Assembly: GCA_938044775.1 (NCBI GenBank)
Contig: CALIOE010000046.1
Coordinates: forward strand, 1 to 64,000
Source: an uncultured Rhizobiaceae group bacterium
GTDB lineage: Bacteria; Pseudomonadota; Alphaproteobacteria; Rhizobiales; Rhizobiaceae
Reading direction: 5' to 3'
DNA length: 64,000 nucleotides
Shown piece by piece: positions 1-9,009 of the stretch. Below the pieces are notes generated by a model that was given only the letters and a program-made list of their open reading frames with translations, did no database searches and had not been told where the DNA came from. A program made the translations under genes and the position numbers. Each line of letters begins with the position of its first letter. Position 1 is the stretch's first letter.

Positions 1-724
1 CCTGCATCGCAGCGTCAAGAACCGGGGCAGGCGAATAGGCACCCATTCCACCGGTGTTGGGGCCGGTATCTCCATCACCAACGCGCTTGTGATCCTGCGC
101 TGTCCCGAAGGGCAGGGCAGTTTTGCCATCGCAAAGAAAGAACATTGAAGCCTCTTCGCCGCTCAAAAACTCCTCCACAACCACTTCTGCTCCGGCAGCG
201 CCAAACGACCCATCGAAACACTCGTCGACTGCCTTCAGCGCTTCGGCGAGTGTCATGGCCACCGTCACCCCTTTGCCGGCAGCCAGACCATCGGCTTTGA
301 TGACTATGGGAGCTCCCTGCTGCTCAATGTGGTCGCGGGCGGCCGCCGCCTTCGTAAAATGGCCGTAGCCCGCTGTCGGAATGCTCATCCGGTCGCAAAG
401 TTCCTTGGTAAAGCGCTTTGAACCTTCTAGCTGGGCTGCGGCAGCTGAGGGGCCGAACACGGCAATCCCCGCACCACGAAGCGTATCAGCCAGGCCCGCC
501 ACAAGCGGTGCTTCGGGGCCGACAACGACGAGCTTCACATTCTCAGTTCTGCAAAACGAAACGATTGCAGCGTGGTCTGTCTCGTCGAGTGAAACCGCGT
601 CACCGACACCGCCTGTGCCGCCATTGCCCGGCGAAATAAACAGGGTTTCGAGGAGCGGCGACATGGACAATTTCCATGCCAGCGCATGTTCACGCCCGCC
701 AGAGCCGATAAGGAGAACGTTCAT
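1..724 (-). CDS. purD: Phosphoribosylamine--glycine ligase PurD (C-terminus cut by window edge)
   Basis: Ligates glycine to 5-phosphoribosylamine with ATP, the second step of purine synthesis, in the cytoplasm. The reverse-strand frame opens at 724 with [19 protein letters not shown], the typical PurD N-terminal Rossmann loop. It continues with a [15 protein letters not shown] segment and an ATP-grasp region ([13 protein letters not shown], about residue 140), and [17 protein letters not shown] lies near the edge. About 241 of the usual 420-430 residues are visible. It diverges from ubiA across about 150 bp, so the two presumably have back-to-back promoters. The assignment rests on these family motifs. 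Confidence 0.96.
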   Translation of the reverse strand, partial: MNVLLIGSGGREHALAWKLSMSPLLETLFISPGNGGTGGVGDAVSLDETDHAAIVSFCRTENVKLVVVGPEAPLVAGLADTLRGAGIAVFGPSAAAAQLEGSKRFTKELCDRMSIPTAGYGHFTKAAAARDHIEQQGAPIVIKADGLAAGKGVTVAMTLAEALKAVDECFDGSFGAAGAEVVVEEFLSGEEASMFFLCDGKTALPFGTAQDHKRVGDGDTGPNTGGMGAYSPAPVLDAAMQ

Positions 725-874
725 GGGATAGCCGTGCTGGAGGATCGTTGGGCGTCTGTTTAACACGACGCCCCGACCGAACACGCATTTGTCGCGGTTT
801 TTCCACTTGTGTTATGGCTGTGTCGGGCACATTTCTGGGATAGAAAACGATGGATGAGAGAGCGCATTGTCTGG

Positions 875-1915
875 ATGAGTGATTCCGCGCCCGCTGCCAA
901 CCGAGTCGCCGATGCTTTGCCCAACTCCTGGGTCTACCGTCTGCTGCCGGATCGCTTCTGGCCCTATGCGCAATTGGCGCGTTGGGACCGGCCGATAGGC
1001 TGGTGGCTGCTGTTGTGGCCTTGCTGGTGGTCGGTTGTCCTCAGCGAAATCCTCACGAGCCAGAAAATGTCTGTGGAAGCGGGCCAGACGCTTCAGGTCG
1101 ATCTCGTTGTCTTCCTGCCAGGCATGATCTGGACACTTGTTTTGTTCATGATCGGGGCAATCGCCATGCGTGGTGCCGGCTGCACCTACAACGACCTGGT
1201 TGACAAGAACCTGGATGCTAACGTGGAGAGGACGGCATCGCGTCCGATACCTTCCGGGCGGGTCACAGTAAACGGTGCTCAGATCTTCCTGCTGGCACAG
1301 GCGTTGATTGGTTTCCTGGTGCTGGTCCTGCTCTGCGGTGACCCGCAATACTGGCAAGGCCCAGCCGGGTTTCTGCTCTGGTTCAATTGGGGTGGCTTTT
1401 TCCTGGCCATTTCATCGCTGGCAATTGTGGCGCTTTATCCGTTTGCAAAGCGGGTGACAAACTGGCCGCAATTCGTCCTTGGTTTGGCTTTTTCCTGGGG
1501 AGCTTTGGTAGGATGGATCATCGGCGAAAGGGTGATTTCCTCTCCCGCCCCTTTTTTCCTCTACGCGGGCTGCATTTTGTGGGTGATCGGATACGACACG
1601 ATTTACGCCCATCAGGACAAGGAAGACGATGCGCTGATTGGAGTGCGTTCGACCGCGAGGCTGTTTGGTGAGAAAACCAAGCTGGCCCTGATCATTCTCT
1701 ATTCAGGCACGCTGGCGTTTTTTGCCGCAGCGTTTTCTGTGGTTGGAACCGGCTGGCCCGCATATGCCGGCCTTGCGATCGGCTGCGGTCACATGATCTG
1801 GCAAATCCTTTCGCTCGATATCGACGACGCTGACAATTGTCTTCGCCTGTTCAAGTCGAACGGTCACTTTGGGTGGATTGTATTTGTCGGTTTGGCGCTG
1901 GATCTGTTTCTCTAA
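875..1915 (+). CDS. ubiA: 4-hydroxybenzoate polyprenyltransferase UbiA
   Basis: Integral membrane prenyltransferase that attaches the polyprenyl tail to 4-hydroxybenzoate in ubiquinone synthesis. The first aspartate-rich motif is seen as NDLVDKNLDANVERTASRP and the second as DTIYAHQDKEDDALIGV. The rest is a run of hydrophobic segments, as expected for the nine-helix UbiA fold. The frame is open upstream to 809, but I choose ATG 875 (MSDSAP, 346 aa), which gives the usual family length; ATG 854 is the alternative. It diverges from purD. A DUF6101 gene faces it at the 3' end. Confidence 0.95.
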   Translation: MSDSAPAANRVADALPNSWVYRLLPDRFWPYAQLARWDRPIGWWLLLWPCWWSVVLSEILTSQKMSVEAGQTLQVDLVVFLPGMIWTLVLFMIGAIAMRGAGCTYNDLVDKNLDANVERTASRPIPSGRVTVNGAQIFLLAQALIGFLVLVLLCGDPQYWQGPAGFLLWFNWGGFFLAISSLAIVALYPFAKRVTNWPQFVLGLAFSWGALVGWIIGERVISSPAPFFLYAGCILWVIGYDTIYAHQDKEDDALIGVRSTARLFGEKTKLALIILYSGTLAFFAAAFSVVGTGWPAYAGLAIGCGHMIWQILSLDIDDADNCLRLFKSNGHFGWIVFVGLALDLFL

Positions 1916-1958
1916 TGGGCCATAAGGGATGCGCCGCTGAACCCGCGACCAAAATCGC

Positions 1959-2582
1959 CTAGGTTCGCGCAATTATTTCCTCGGCGGAAATCCGCTCTAC
2001 CGGTCCGATCATGCCCATCTTGCGACGCCGAAGGAAAAGCGGCCTTGGGTTGAGCGAACTCTTGCGACGTCGCCGCGGTTTGGACGAGCGCGAGGTCAGG
2101 CTCTGGGTGGACTTCACCACCTGAATCATGCCCGCTTCATCGATCAGCAACATCGGCAAGCCCAGATTGCTCGACCAGGAGTGCCAGTCGGCCGCCACGT
2201 CCTCCACATGTTCACTGACACACAACGGGACACTCAGATCTTCATCGGCATGCAGCAATTCGAGCGTGACAGTATTGGTTCCGTCCTCGTTTTCGAATGC
2301 CCTCGCTGCGACACCCTTGAAAGCGCGTGCCGGCAGCGCCATGGACAGCGGAAGGCCGCAATCCAGCACGCGCTTCATTACAGCGCCACTTCGATCAAGT
2401 GTGAACTCAACACCTCTGGATTCGAGACTGGTTTCTCGCGCCGACAGAGCCGGGCGGTCATAGCTTACCTTCTGTGGCAACGCATAAGGGTCAAGACGAA
2501 TGGCTTCGCCTGCCCACTTTGGTTTCTGCGCGGCCTCAGTCGTCCCGCGTGTCGTCCCACACGCTGTCGACTTGACAACCAT
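1959..2582 (-). CDS. DUF6101 family protein, function unknown
   Basis: A 207-aa protein I recognise only as the DUF6101 family of Hyphomicrobiales; no biochemical role is known to me. There is no signal peptide or membrane helix. The middle is acidic to neutral. The C-terminal 45 residues are strikingly basic, with runs such as SSKPRRRRKSS and LFLRRRKMG, followed by the acidic end ERISAEEIIART. The basic patch could bind nucleic acid or acidic lipid, but that is inference. It is tail-to-tail with ubiA and about 215 bp from the start of its minus-strand neighbour. The ATG at 2582 is the only good start. Confidence 0.75.
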   Translation of the reverse strand: MVVKSTACGTTRGTTEAAQKPKWAGEAIRLDPYALPQKVSYDRPALSARETSLESRGVEFTLDRSGAVMKRVLDCGLPLSMALPARAFKGVAARAFENEDGTNTVTLELLHADEDLSVPLCVSEHVEDVAADWHSWSSNLGLPMLLIDEAGMIQVVKSTQSLTSRSSKPRRRRKSSLNPRPLFLRRRKMGMIGPVERISAEEIIART

Positions 2583-2797
2583 CGGATTACCTTCCCTGTA
2601 AACCTCTTAAGAGCCGGCCTCTTTTGGGCTAGTCTCTCGTTTGTGCGGCGGGCTTCTTTTGTCCTCGCCTTGCATCTGACCATAGGGGCCGAGCTTCCAG
2701 AAGCGCTTAAAAATCGCGGTTAAGAAATACTGATGTTTGAAAGGGTTAGCGAAAGCTGACCGGGTGTAACGGCCCGGTAAGGTGTGTGAGAAATCCG

Positions 2798-4240
2798 TTA
2801 AACAACTTTGCCCGGATTCATAATCCCTTCAGGATCGAAGCTTGCTTTTATCTGTCGCATCATTGCCAGGGCAGTGGCGTCCTTGAAGTCCGGAAGCCGG
2901 TCGCGCTTCATTTGACCGATGCCGTGTTCTGCAGATATTGAGCCGTCCAGCGCTTCTACAATGGCAAAGACGGCGTCGTGAACAGCGGTCTCATGCTTAA
3001 AAAAGTCTTCCTTTTTCCAGCCATCAGGCTGGGAAATGTTGTAGTGCAGGTTGCCGTCTCCCATGTGCCCGAAATTGACCACGCGCGCATCAGGCACGAT
3101 TTTAAGCACCGTCGGGTCGGCAAGCCTGATAAATTCAGGGATCTTACCCACCGGTACTGAAATATCGTGCTTAACCGAAGCGCCCAGGTCCCTTTGCGCC
3201 CAGGACATGTTTTCGCGCATCAGCCAGAAGTTGTTCTGTTGGGCAAGGCTTTCCGCCAACGTAGCATCAACAACGATGTCTTTTTCAAGCGCATCTCCCA
3301 GTACCCGCTCCATCATGCCGCGTGCATCTTCCGCCGACCGGCCTGAAGACACTTCAACCAACACGTACCATGGATGCCGGCCCTGAACTGGCCGGGATTG
3401 CGGGCTGGCGGAATAGCTAACCGTGCATTCCATGGCGTTGTGAGAGATAAGTTCGAAAGCCGTTAAGCCCGCTCCCAATTGTGCCTTGGCCAGATTGAGC
3501 AGGGTCAGCGCATCGTCGGGTGACCGCAGCGCGGCATAAGCAACGTCACGACCCCTGGGCTTGGGAAACAGTTTCACGACGGCCTTTGTGACCACACCCA
3601 GAGTGCCCTCGGCACCAATGAAAAGATTTTTGAGATCGTAACCGGTATTGTCCTTGCGCAACCGGGAGAGTCCGTTCCAGATTTCACCACTTGGCAACAC
3701 CACTTCAAGGCCCATGACCAAGTCACGCGTATTGCCGTATGACAAAACGCCGACCCCGCCCGCATTGGAGCTGATGTTGCCACCAATCTGGCAGGAACCC
3801 TGAGCGCCAAGAGTCAGGGGAAACAGCCGGTCTGCATCGCTGGCTGCGTTCTGTATGTTCTGAAGGACGGCGCCAGCCTCTACGGTCATGGTATTGTTGT
3901 CCGGGTCCACATTGATGATTTTGTTCAGTCGACCCAGTGAAAGCATCACTTCGCACCCACTTCCCGCAACAGAAGGTATGCCCGCCCCGACGAGACCGGT
4001 GTTGCCGCCTTGCGGGACAATGGGCGTGCCGGTCTGGCTCGCTATTTTGAGAATGGCGGCCACTTCTTGCGTGCTGCCTGGACGCAGAACGAGGGGCGAA
4101 GTTGTGTGATACCGACCGCGGGCTTCTGTCGTGTAGGGCTCAATTTCGTCAGGCTCTCGAAGAGCATATTTCTCTCCAACCACGGCAACCAGGCGTTGCA
4201 TGGTTGTTTCCGTTAGTGCGGCTGGCTGCAGGGTCTTCAT
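2798..4240 (-). CDS. FAD-binding oxidoreductase (2-hydroxyacid dehydrogenase / glycolate oxidase GlcD type)
   Basis: A 480-aa FAD-linked oxidase of the VAO superfamily, expected to oxidise a 2-hydroxyacid such as D-lactate, glycolate or D-2-hydroxyglutarate. The N-terminal FAD-binding domain shows PIVPQGGNTGLVGAG (about residue 95) and GGNISSNAGG. The C-terminal cap domain shows the metal-site motifs FGHMGDGNLHYN and SAEHGIGQMKRD. These match the D-2-hydroxyglutarate/D-lactate dehydrogenase subgroup, but substrate cannot be fixed from sequence. Its ATG overlaps the stop of the upstream sua5 gene by 4 bp (ATGA), so the two are probably translationally coupled. Confidence 0.88.
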   Translation of the reverse strand: MKTLQPAALTETTMQRLVAVVGEKYALREPDEIEPYTTEARGRYHTTSPLVLRPGSTQEVAAILKIASQTGTPIVPQGGNTGLVGAGIPSVAGSGCEVMLSLGRLNKIINVDPDNNTMTVEAGAVLQNIQNAASDADRLFPLTLGAQGSCQIGGNISSNAGGVGVLSYGNTRDLVMGLEVVLPSGEIWNGLSRLRKDNTGYDLKNLFIGAEGTLGVVTKAVVKLFPKPRGRDVAYAALRSPDDALTLLNLAKAQLGAGLTAFELISHNAMECTVSYSASPQSRPVQGRHPWYVLVEVSSGRSAEDARGMMERVLGDALEKDIVVDATLAESLAQQNNFWLMRENMSWAQRDLGASVKHDISVPVGKIPEFIRLADPTVLKIVPDARVVNFGHMGDGNLHYNISQPDGWKKEDFFKHETAVHDAVFAIVEALDGSISAEHGIGQMKRDRLPDFKDATALAMMRQIKASFDPEGIMNPGKVV

Positions 4241-5205
4241 GATCCATTCTCGCTCGACTGCGCAGCTCGTTTCAAGCGATCGTTGATGGCAGCGCCGAGC
4301 CCCGTCTCGGGAATAGGGTGCACGGCAATCGATGTTGCACCAGTCGCATCGAGTTCCTTCAGCATCGCAAACAAATTGCGCGCAGCTTCGTCAATGTTTC
4401 CGGTTACGCTGAGGTTTCGCACTTTGGGACCTGCGCTGGTGGTTGTTCCGAACGCGAGAAGCGCCTCGTCCGGCTTTGTGCTCTTCGCATTTAATCGGAT
4501 CGGAAGTTTTGGAGCATAATGTGCAAGCAGCATGCCCGGCGCTTCGACTTCCGGCTTATCGGTCCCTTGCAACAAGGGAATGCCCAGAAATGCTTCAATG
4601 TCTTCGGCAGCAATTCCACCCTCGCGCAGCAGAGTCGCGTTGCCCTCGTGTACTTTGATGATGGTTGACTCCACGCCGATCATGCAGGACCCGCCGTCAA
4701 GCACAACGTCCACGCCATCGCCCAGGTCATCCAACACATGGTTGGCTCGTGTGGGACTGAGACGGCCCGAGGTATTTGCGCTGGGAGCAGCAATCGGTGC
4801 GCCGAGATGGCTTGCAAGTTCCGCCATTGTACCACGCGGCTGGCGCAGTGCGATGGTTGGAAGGCCGGCGCAAACGGCAGAGGCAATATTCGTGTGAGGT
4901 TTGAGCTCCACAACCAGTGTTAACGGGCCTGGCCAGAAAGCGGCTGCCAGGGACCGCGATAGAGCATCAAAAACACCGTAGCGCTCTGCCATTTGCAGAC
5001 CGCTCACATGGGCGATTAGCGGGTTAAATCCCGGGCGCCCTTTGATCTGGAAGATCTTTTCAACGGCATTGTCATCTGTTGCGTTTGCACCCAGGCCGTA
5101 GACGGTCTCGGTCGGAACCGCAACAAGGCCTCCCGACCGAAGCGCGGCCAACGCAGCGTCGAAGCCGGTCTCGTAGTCGTGGGACATATTGAAAAGCTGA
5201 ACCAT
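4237..5205 (-). CDS. L-threonylcarbamoyladenylate synthase, Sua5/YrdC family
   Basis: Makes threonylcarbamoyl-AMP from threonine, bicarbonate and ATP, the first step of the t6A37 modification of ANN-decoding tRNAs. The YrdC domain is clear: VAVPTETVYGLGANA, KGRPGFNPLIAHV and APSANTSGRLSPT. A C-terminal Sua5 domain follows, making 322 aa, so this is the long Sua5 form rather than short TsaC. The start is uncertain: ATG 5205 is chosen, with ATG 5187 (316 aa, closest to family length) and TTG 5223 also open, and none has a good ribosome site. It is coupled to the FAD oxidase downstream by a 4-bp overlap. Confidence 0.93.
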   Translation of the reverse strand: MVQLFNMSHDYETGFDAALAALRSGGLVAVPTETVYGLGANATDDNAVEKIFQIKGRPGFNPLIAHVSGLQMAERYGVFDALSRSLAAAFWPGPLTLVVELKPHTNIASAVCAGLPTIALRQPRGTMAELASHLGAPIAAPSANTSGRLSPTRANHVLDDLGDGVDVVLDGGSCMIGVESTIIKVHEGNATLLREGGIAAEDIEAFLGIPLLQGTDKPEVEAPGMLLAHYAPKLPIRLNAKSTKPDEALLAFGTTTSAGPKVRNLSVTGNIDEAARNLFAMLKELDATGATSIAVHPIPETGLGAAINDRLKRAAQSSENGS

Positions 5206-5255
5206 GCGATGTGATATTGCCAAATCGTTGGAAAGTGCAAGGAGAGTCTTAGTCT

Positions 5256-5849
5256 GTGACCAAGCGCCCCGACATTAAGAAAATCACCACCGGTCGCGAA
5301 TTAAAGAACTGGTACTGGCTCAAACAGGAGCTTGTCGGTCACTGTCGCGCAATTGGCATTCCTTACCCCGGCAGCAAGCAGGACATTACTGACAGACTGG
5401 CGCACTTTATCGACACGGGAGAAGTGATGCAGCAGAGGCGTTCGAAGGTGTTCTCAAAGTTCGACTGGCATTCAAGCAGGTTGACGCCCGAGACTGTCAT
5501 TACCGACAATTATAAGAACACCCAGAATGTCCGGCGCTTTTTCAAGCAGCACTATGGAGAGCACTTCGCCTTTAACACCGCCTTTATGGCGTGGATGAAA
5601 TCCAACATCGGAAAAACACTCGCCGACGCTGTTGAAGCACTTCGCGGGATTGATCTTCGAAAAAAGACGGTAAAGCCCACTATTCCCGCTGGGAACCAGT
5701 ACAACCGATACATCCGTGACTTTTTCGAGGCCAATCCCGGTCGCACCATCAAGGAAGCACGGCTTTGCTGGGCTCAAAAACGAAACCTTCAGGGGCACAA
5801 CAGATACAAGTCGAATGACCTTTCTGCGCTTGACCCTAATATTGCTTAG
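5256..5849 (+). CDS. SAP-domain protein with DUF6434-like region
   Basis: A 197-aa basic protein starting at GTG 5256, about 9 bases after the ribosome site AAGGAGAG. Residues about 15-50 (LKQELVGHCRAIGIPYPGSKQDITDRLAHFI) look like a SAP helix-extended-helix module, which commonly binds nucleic acid. The rest resembles the DUF6434 region, with FKQHYGEHFAFNTAFMAWMK and a C-terminal stretch rich in R, K, N and Y. No catalytic motif is seen. It runs tail-to-tail into the DUF1203 gene with a 4-bp overlap and diverges from sua5. DNA or RNA binding is inferred from the SAP fold only. Confidence 0.75.
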   Translation: MTKRPDIKKITTGRELKNWYWLKQELVGHCRAIGIPYPGSKQDITDRLAHFIDTGEVMQQRRSKVFSKFDWHSSRLTPETVITDNYKNTQNVRRFFKQHYGEHFAFNTAFMAWMKSNIGKTLADAVEALRGIDLRKKTVKPTIPAGNQYNRYIRDFFEANPGRTIKEARLCWAQKRNLQGHNRYKSNDLSALDPNIA

Positions 5850-6313
5850 ACACGGTCAATCCGGCCGGAAAAGCAGCCCTGTTTGGCGTTGTGGGCATGG
5901 ATGTAGGAAACATCCGGGTTCGCAAACAAGGTCTTGATCACGCCCTCAATGTCATCACCGGTAGCAACGTCTGCTTCCAAGATCATGCCTTCGTCATTGA
6001 ATCCACGAAGTGCGATAAGCCGGCAACGCATGACCTCGGGCACTTCATTGACCGCTTCGTAAGACTCTTTCGCACCTTCGAGAACAAAGATCGCGTGCGA
6101 CGATTGATAGGGGCTGTCGACCGGCTGGTGCTGATGGTTCAGCAGGATCAGTGTCTCGCCCACTTTCGCGTCTCGCATCTCTATACGGTCGGGGAAGCAG
6201 GGAGATTTGTCCGCTGTATATCTCTTGGCGCCATGTTCCGCGAGCTGAGCATCCGACAATCCGTAAAGATGTTCGAAAGGTTCAGACGAAAGCCCGCTGA
6301 TGCGATAGTTCAT
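5846..6313 (-). CDS. DUF1203 domain-containing protein
   Basis: A 155-aa protein that starts MNYRISGLSSEPF at ATG 6313, 12 bases after AAGGAG; the frame is open to 6430 but that part is unlikely. The core (KVGETLILLNHQHQPVDSPYQSSHAIFVLEG, then VIKTLFANPDVSYIHAHNAKQGCFSGRI) matches the DUF1203 family, whose function is unknown to me. The motif IHAHNAKQGC has clustered His and Cys residues that could bind metal. It is small, soluble and lacks a signal peptide. It diverges from the acyl-CoA dehydrogenase gene and overlaps the SAP-domain gene tail-to-tail by 4 bp. Confidence 0.82.
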   Translation of the reverse strand: MNYRISGLSSEPFEHLYGLSDAQLAEHGAKRYTADKSPCFPDRIEMRDAKVGETLILLNHQHQPVDSPYQSSHAIFVLEGAKESYEAVNEVPEVMRCRLIALRGFNDEGMILEADVATGDDIEGVIKTLFANPDVSYIHAHNAKQGCFSGRIDRV

Positions 6314-6460
6314 GATGGAATCTCCTTGCTCAATTGTGGCCCCATGATACGTTTTCGGTCGGTCGGGCGGCCACCCGATTCCTGCTGCGCATGCCGCGCG
6401 TATTTTGACGTAAACGTCAATGTGTGGCATTCACTTCGGATAGCCGCTAAGGAGCAAATC

Positions 6461-8230
6461 ATGTACCGCGCCCCCGTTTCAGAAATCTCCCACACACTGA
6501 GAAATCTCACTGGTCTCGGTGACGCAATGAGGGCGGGAGATATGGGCGAGCTGTCCGATGACCTGCTCGATGCGATCCTCGAAGAAGGCGGCAAATTCGC
6601 TTCGGACGAGGTGGCGCCGTTGTCGAAACCAGGTGACGAGCATGGCGCTGTTTTGGATGATGGTGTCGTGACGATGCCAAAGGGCTGGGGCGATCTGTAT
6701 CGGCGTTGGGCCGAGGGCGGTTGGAATGCACTCACCGGCCCGGAAGAGTTTGGCGGACAAGGCCTGCCCATGTCGTTGCAGACCGCTGCCTTTGAAATGT
6801 GGAATTCCGGATCATTGGCTTTTGGCATCGGGCCGACGTTGACCATCGGCGCCATTGAAGCTCTGAATGCCCATGCCTCCGATGACCTGAAAGCGAAATA
6901 TCTGCGTCAGCTGGTATCCGGGGCCTGGACCGGAACGATGAATCTGACAGAACCCCAGGCCGGTTCGGACCTGAACGCGTTGAAATCTCGCGCCGAACCA
7001 GTGGGTGATGGCAGCTATCGGATTTTCGGACAGAAGATCTTCATAACTTATGGTGAGCACGACATGACGGATAACATCATCCATCTCGTACTCGCCCGTC
7101 TTCCCGATGCGCCGGCCGGTCAGCGGGGTATCTCTTTATTTCTCGTGCCGAAATTTCACGTCAGTGACGACGGGACAATCGGCCCGCGCAACGATGTTTA
7201 TTGCAGCGGAGTTGAGCACAAGCTTGGTATCCACGCATCGCCTACCTGCACGATGATCTATGGTGATGGGAAGTTTGGCGACGAACCGGGTGCGATTGGC
7301 TGGCTGGTCGGCGAGGAAAATCGCGGCCTGGCCTGCATGTTTACAATGATGAACAATGCGCGGCTACTTGTCGGGATTCAGGGGGTGGCGGTAGCTGAAG
7401 CCGCCTATCAGCACGCGCTCGCCTATGCCAACGAGCGCAAACAGGGCAAAAGTCCACAACATACCGGGGAAGGCATGGCGCCGATCGTGCTGCACCCTGA
7501 TGTCCAGCGTACCTTGCTGACGATGAAGGCGATGACACAGGCCGCGCGTGCGATCAGCTACAATTGTGCATTCGCCATCGACAAGGGTGAGACCGATGCC
7601 GCCTGGAAAAGCCGGGCGGGGTTGCTGACGCCGGTCACCAAGGCGTTTTCTACGGATATCGGCGTTGAAGTGGCCTCACTGGGCATCCAGGTGCATGGCG
7701 GCATGGGATACGTGGAGGAAACCGGTGCTGCCCAACTGCTGCGCGATGCACGCATTGCACCCATTTATGAGGGCACCAATGGTATTCAGGCGATCGATCT
7801 CGTGACCCGCAAGCTGCCACTCGACGGTGGTGAAGCGGTTGACATTTATATCAACGAGCTCGGCGCGATCTCAACAGAGATCCGATCGAAAAACGAACGC
7901 TGGATGGTATCGCTGGCCGATGCACTGGACTCTGCGCTGGAAGACCTGACCACCTCCAAAGACTGGTTGCTCGCACAATTGGAATCAGGTGAAACGAGCC
8001 ATGTATTGGCAGGAGCAACACCGTTCCTGAGGCTCTTTGGCCTGACAGCCGGTGGCTGCTACCTCGCCAAATCGGCCTTGACCGCCAGTGCCGGGGAGGC
8101 AGAATCGCGCACGGCGCTGGCCAGCTTCTTCGCGTTCAACCTGATGTCTGAAACGGCCGCTCTGCGAGCTGTCATCGAGGGCGGCGCACCCAGTACCCTG
8201 CATGCTGCAGAATCACTGATCACAGCTTAA
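6461..8230 (+). CDS. Acyl-CoA dehydrogenase, long form with C-terminal extension (DmdC/AcdA-like)
   Basis: FAD enzyme that introduces an alpha-beta double bond into acyl-CoA. The real start is ATG 6461 (MYRAPVSEI) after TAAGGAG, giving 589 aa, although the frame is open far upstream. Seen motifs are TGTMNLTEPQAGSDL (FAD/substrate loop), YGDGKFGDEPGAIGW, GIQVHGGMGYVEETGAAQLLRDARI and PIYEGTNGIQAIDL, the last containing the catalytic Glu region. A 120-residue C-terminal domain follows, as in the 590-aa subgroup that includes the methylmercaptopropionyl-CoA dehydrogenase DmdC. The crotonase gene 27 bp downstream would hydrate the product. Substrate is not determined. Confidence 0.92.
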   Translation: MYRAPVSEISHTLRNLTGLGDAMRAGDMGELSDDLLDAILEEGGKFASDEVAPLSKPGDEHGAVLDDGVVTMPKGWGDLYRRWAEGGWNALTGPEEFGGQGLPMSLQTAAFEMWNSGSLAFGIGPTLTIGAIEALNAHASDDLKAKYLRQLVSGAWTGTMNLTEPQAGSDLNALKSRAEPVGDGSYRIFGQKIFITYGEHDMTDNIIHLVLARLPDAPAGQRGISLFLVPKFHVSDDGTIGPRNDVYCSGVEHKLGIHASPTCTMIYGDGKFGDEPGAIGWLVGEENRGLACMFTMMNNARLLVGIQGVAVAEAAYQHALAYANERKQGKSPQHTGEGMAPIVLHPDVQRTLLTMKAMTQAARAISYNCAFAIDKGETDAAWKSRAGLLTPVTKAFSTDIGVEVASLGIQVHGGMGYVEETGAAQLLRDARIAPIYEGTNGIQAIDLVTRKLPLDGGEAVDIYINELGAISTEIRSKNERWMVSLADALDSALEDLTTSKDWLLAQLESGETSHVLAGATPFLRLFGLTAGGCYLAKSALTASAGEAESRTALASFFAFNLMSETAALRAVIEGGAPSTLHAAESLITA

Positions 8231-8257
8231 GATGAGCCTTTAAAGAAAGAAACAAAC

Positions 8258-9007
8258 ATGGCCGAGATCGACGTCTCCTGCGAGGGCAGGGTCCAAATCA
8301 TCCGCTTCAACCGTGCGGGCAAGAAAAATGCAATCACCCGAGCCATGTACCAGACCATGGCCGATGCCGTGGTTGCTGCGGATTCGAGCGACGAGATAGG
8401 CGCCACCGTGTTTTTTGGCCAACCGGAAGTCTTTACATCGGGCAATGATCTGATGGACTTCATGGCCATCGCGCAGGGCGGTGAGCACGGCGGTGAGGTT
8501 ATCAGTTTTCTGCGCGCCATCATCGGTGGCACCAAACCACTTCTGGCGGGAGTAGACGGACTGGCGGTCGGTGTCGGCACGACAATGCTTATGCATTGCG
8601 ACCTTGTATACGCATCTCCTCGTGCCTGGATGCAAACGCCCTTCGTCGACCTTGGGTTGGTCCCCGAGGCAGGCTCGAGCCTCGTTGCGCCGCGCATTAT
8701 GGGCCATCAAAAGGCCTTCGCGCTGCTCGCTCTGGGTGAAAAATTCAGCGCTTCACAAGCTGAAGCTGCCGGACTGGTGAACGCGGTTGTGGATGAAGCA
8801 GATCTGGAAGCTCATGTTTTGGATGCGGCCCGAAACCTCTCCGAAAAACCACCGGAAGCACTGTCGATTGCACGCAGACTTGCTCGCGGCAATCGCGACG
8901 AAATCATTGGGCGCATGGAAGAAGAAGGGGCGCTGTTCGCGCAACGTTTGCAAAGCGACGAGGCTCGCAATGCCTTCATGGCTTTCATGACCAAGAAGGC
9001 GAGTTAA
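8258..9007 (+). CDS. Enoyl-CoA hydratase/isomerase (crotonase) family protein
   Basis: A 249-aa crotonase-fold enzyme, expected to hydrate the enoyl-CoA made by the preceding dehydrogenase. The oxyanion-hole strand is seen as PEVFTSGNDLMDF. The second oxyanion motif is GVDGLAVGVGTTMLMHCDL, and the catalytic-glutamate region is FVDLGLVPEAGSSLVAPRI. The N-terminus (MAEIDVSCEGRVQIIRFNR) is canonical. It sits 27 bp after the dehydrogenase with no terminator between, so the two likely form one beta-oxidation-type operon. It ends 2 bp before the converging RNA methyltransferase gene. The hydratase versus isomerase role cannot be settled here. Confidence 0.92.
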   Translation: MAEIDVSCEGRVQIIRFNRAGKKNAITRAMYQTMADAVVAADSSDEIGATVFFGQPEVFTSGNDLMDFMAIAQGGEHGGEVISFLRAIIGGTKPLLAGVDGLAVGVGTTMLMHCDLVYASPRAWMQTPFVDLGLVPEAGSSLVAPRIMGHQKAFALLALGEKFSASQAEAAGLVNAVVDEADLEAHVLDAARNLSEKPPEALSIARRLARGNRDEIIGRMEEEGALFAQRLQSDEARNAFMAFMTKKAS

Positions 9008-9009
9008 AT

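Noticed and set aside
5891-6460. 190-codon N-terminal extension of the acyl-CoA dehydrogenase frame
   Set aside because: It overlaps the DUF1203 gene on the other strand and is unrelated to the family; ATG 6461 has a good ribosome site.
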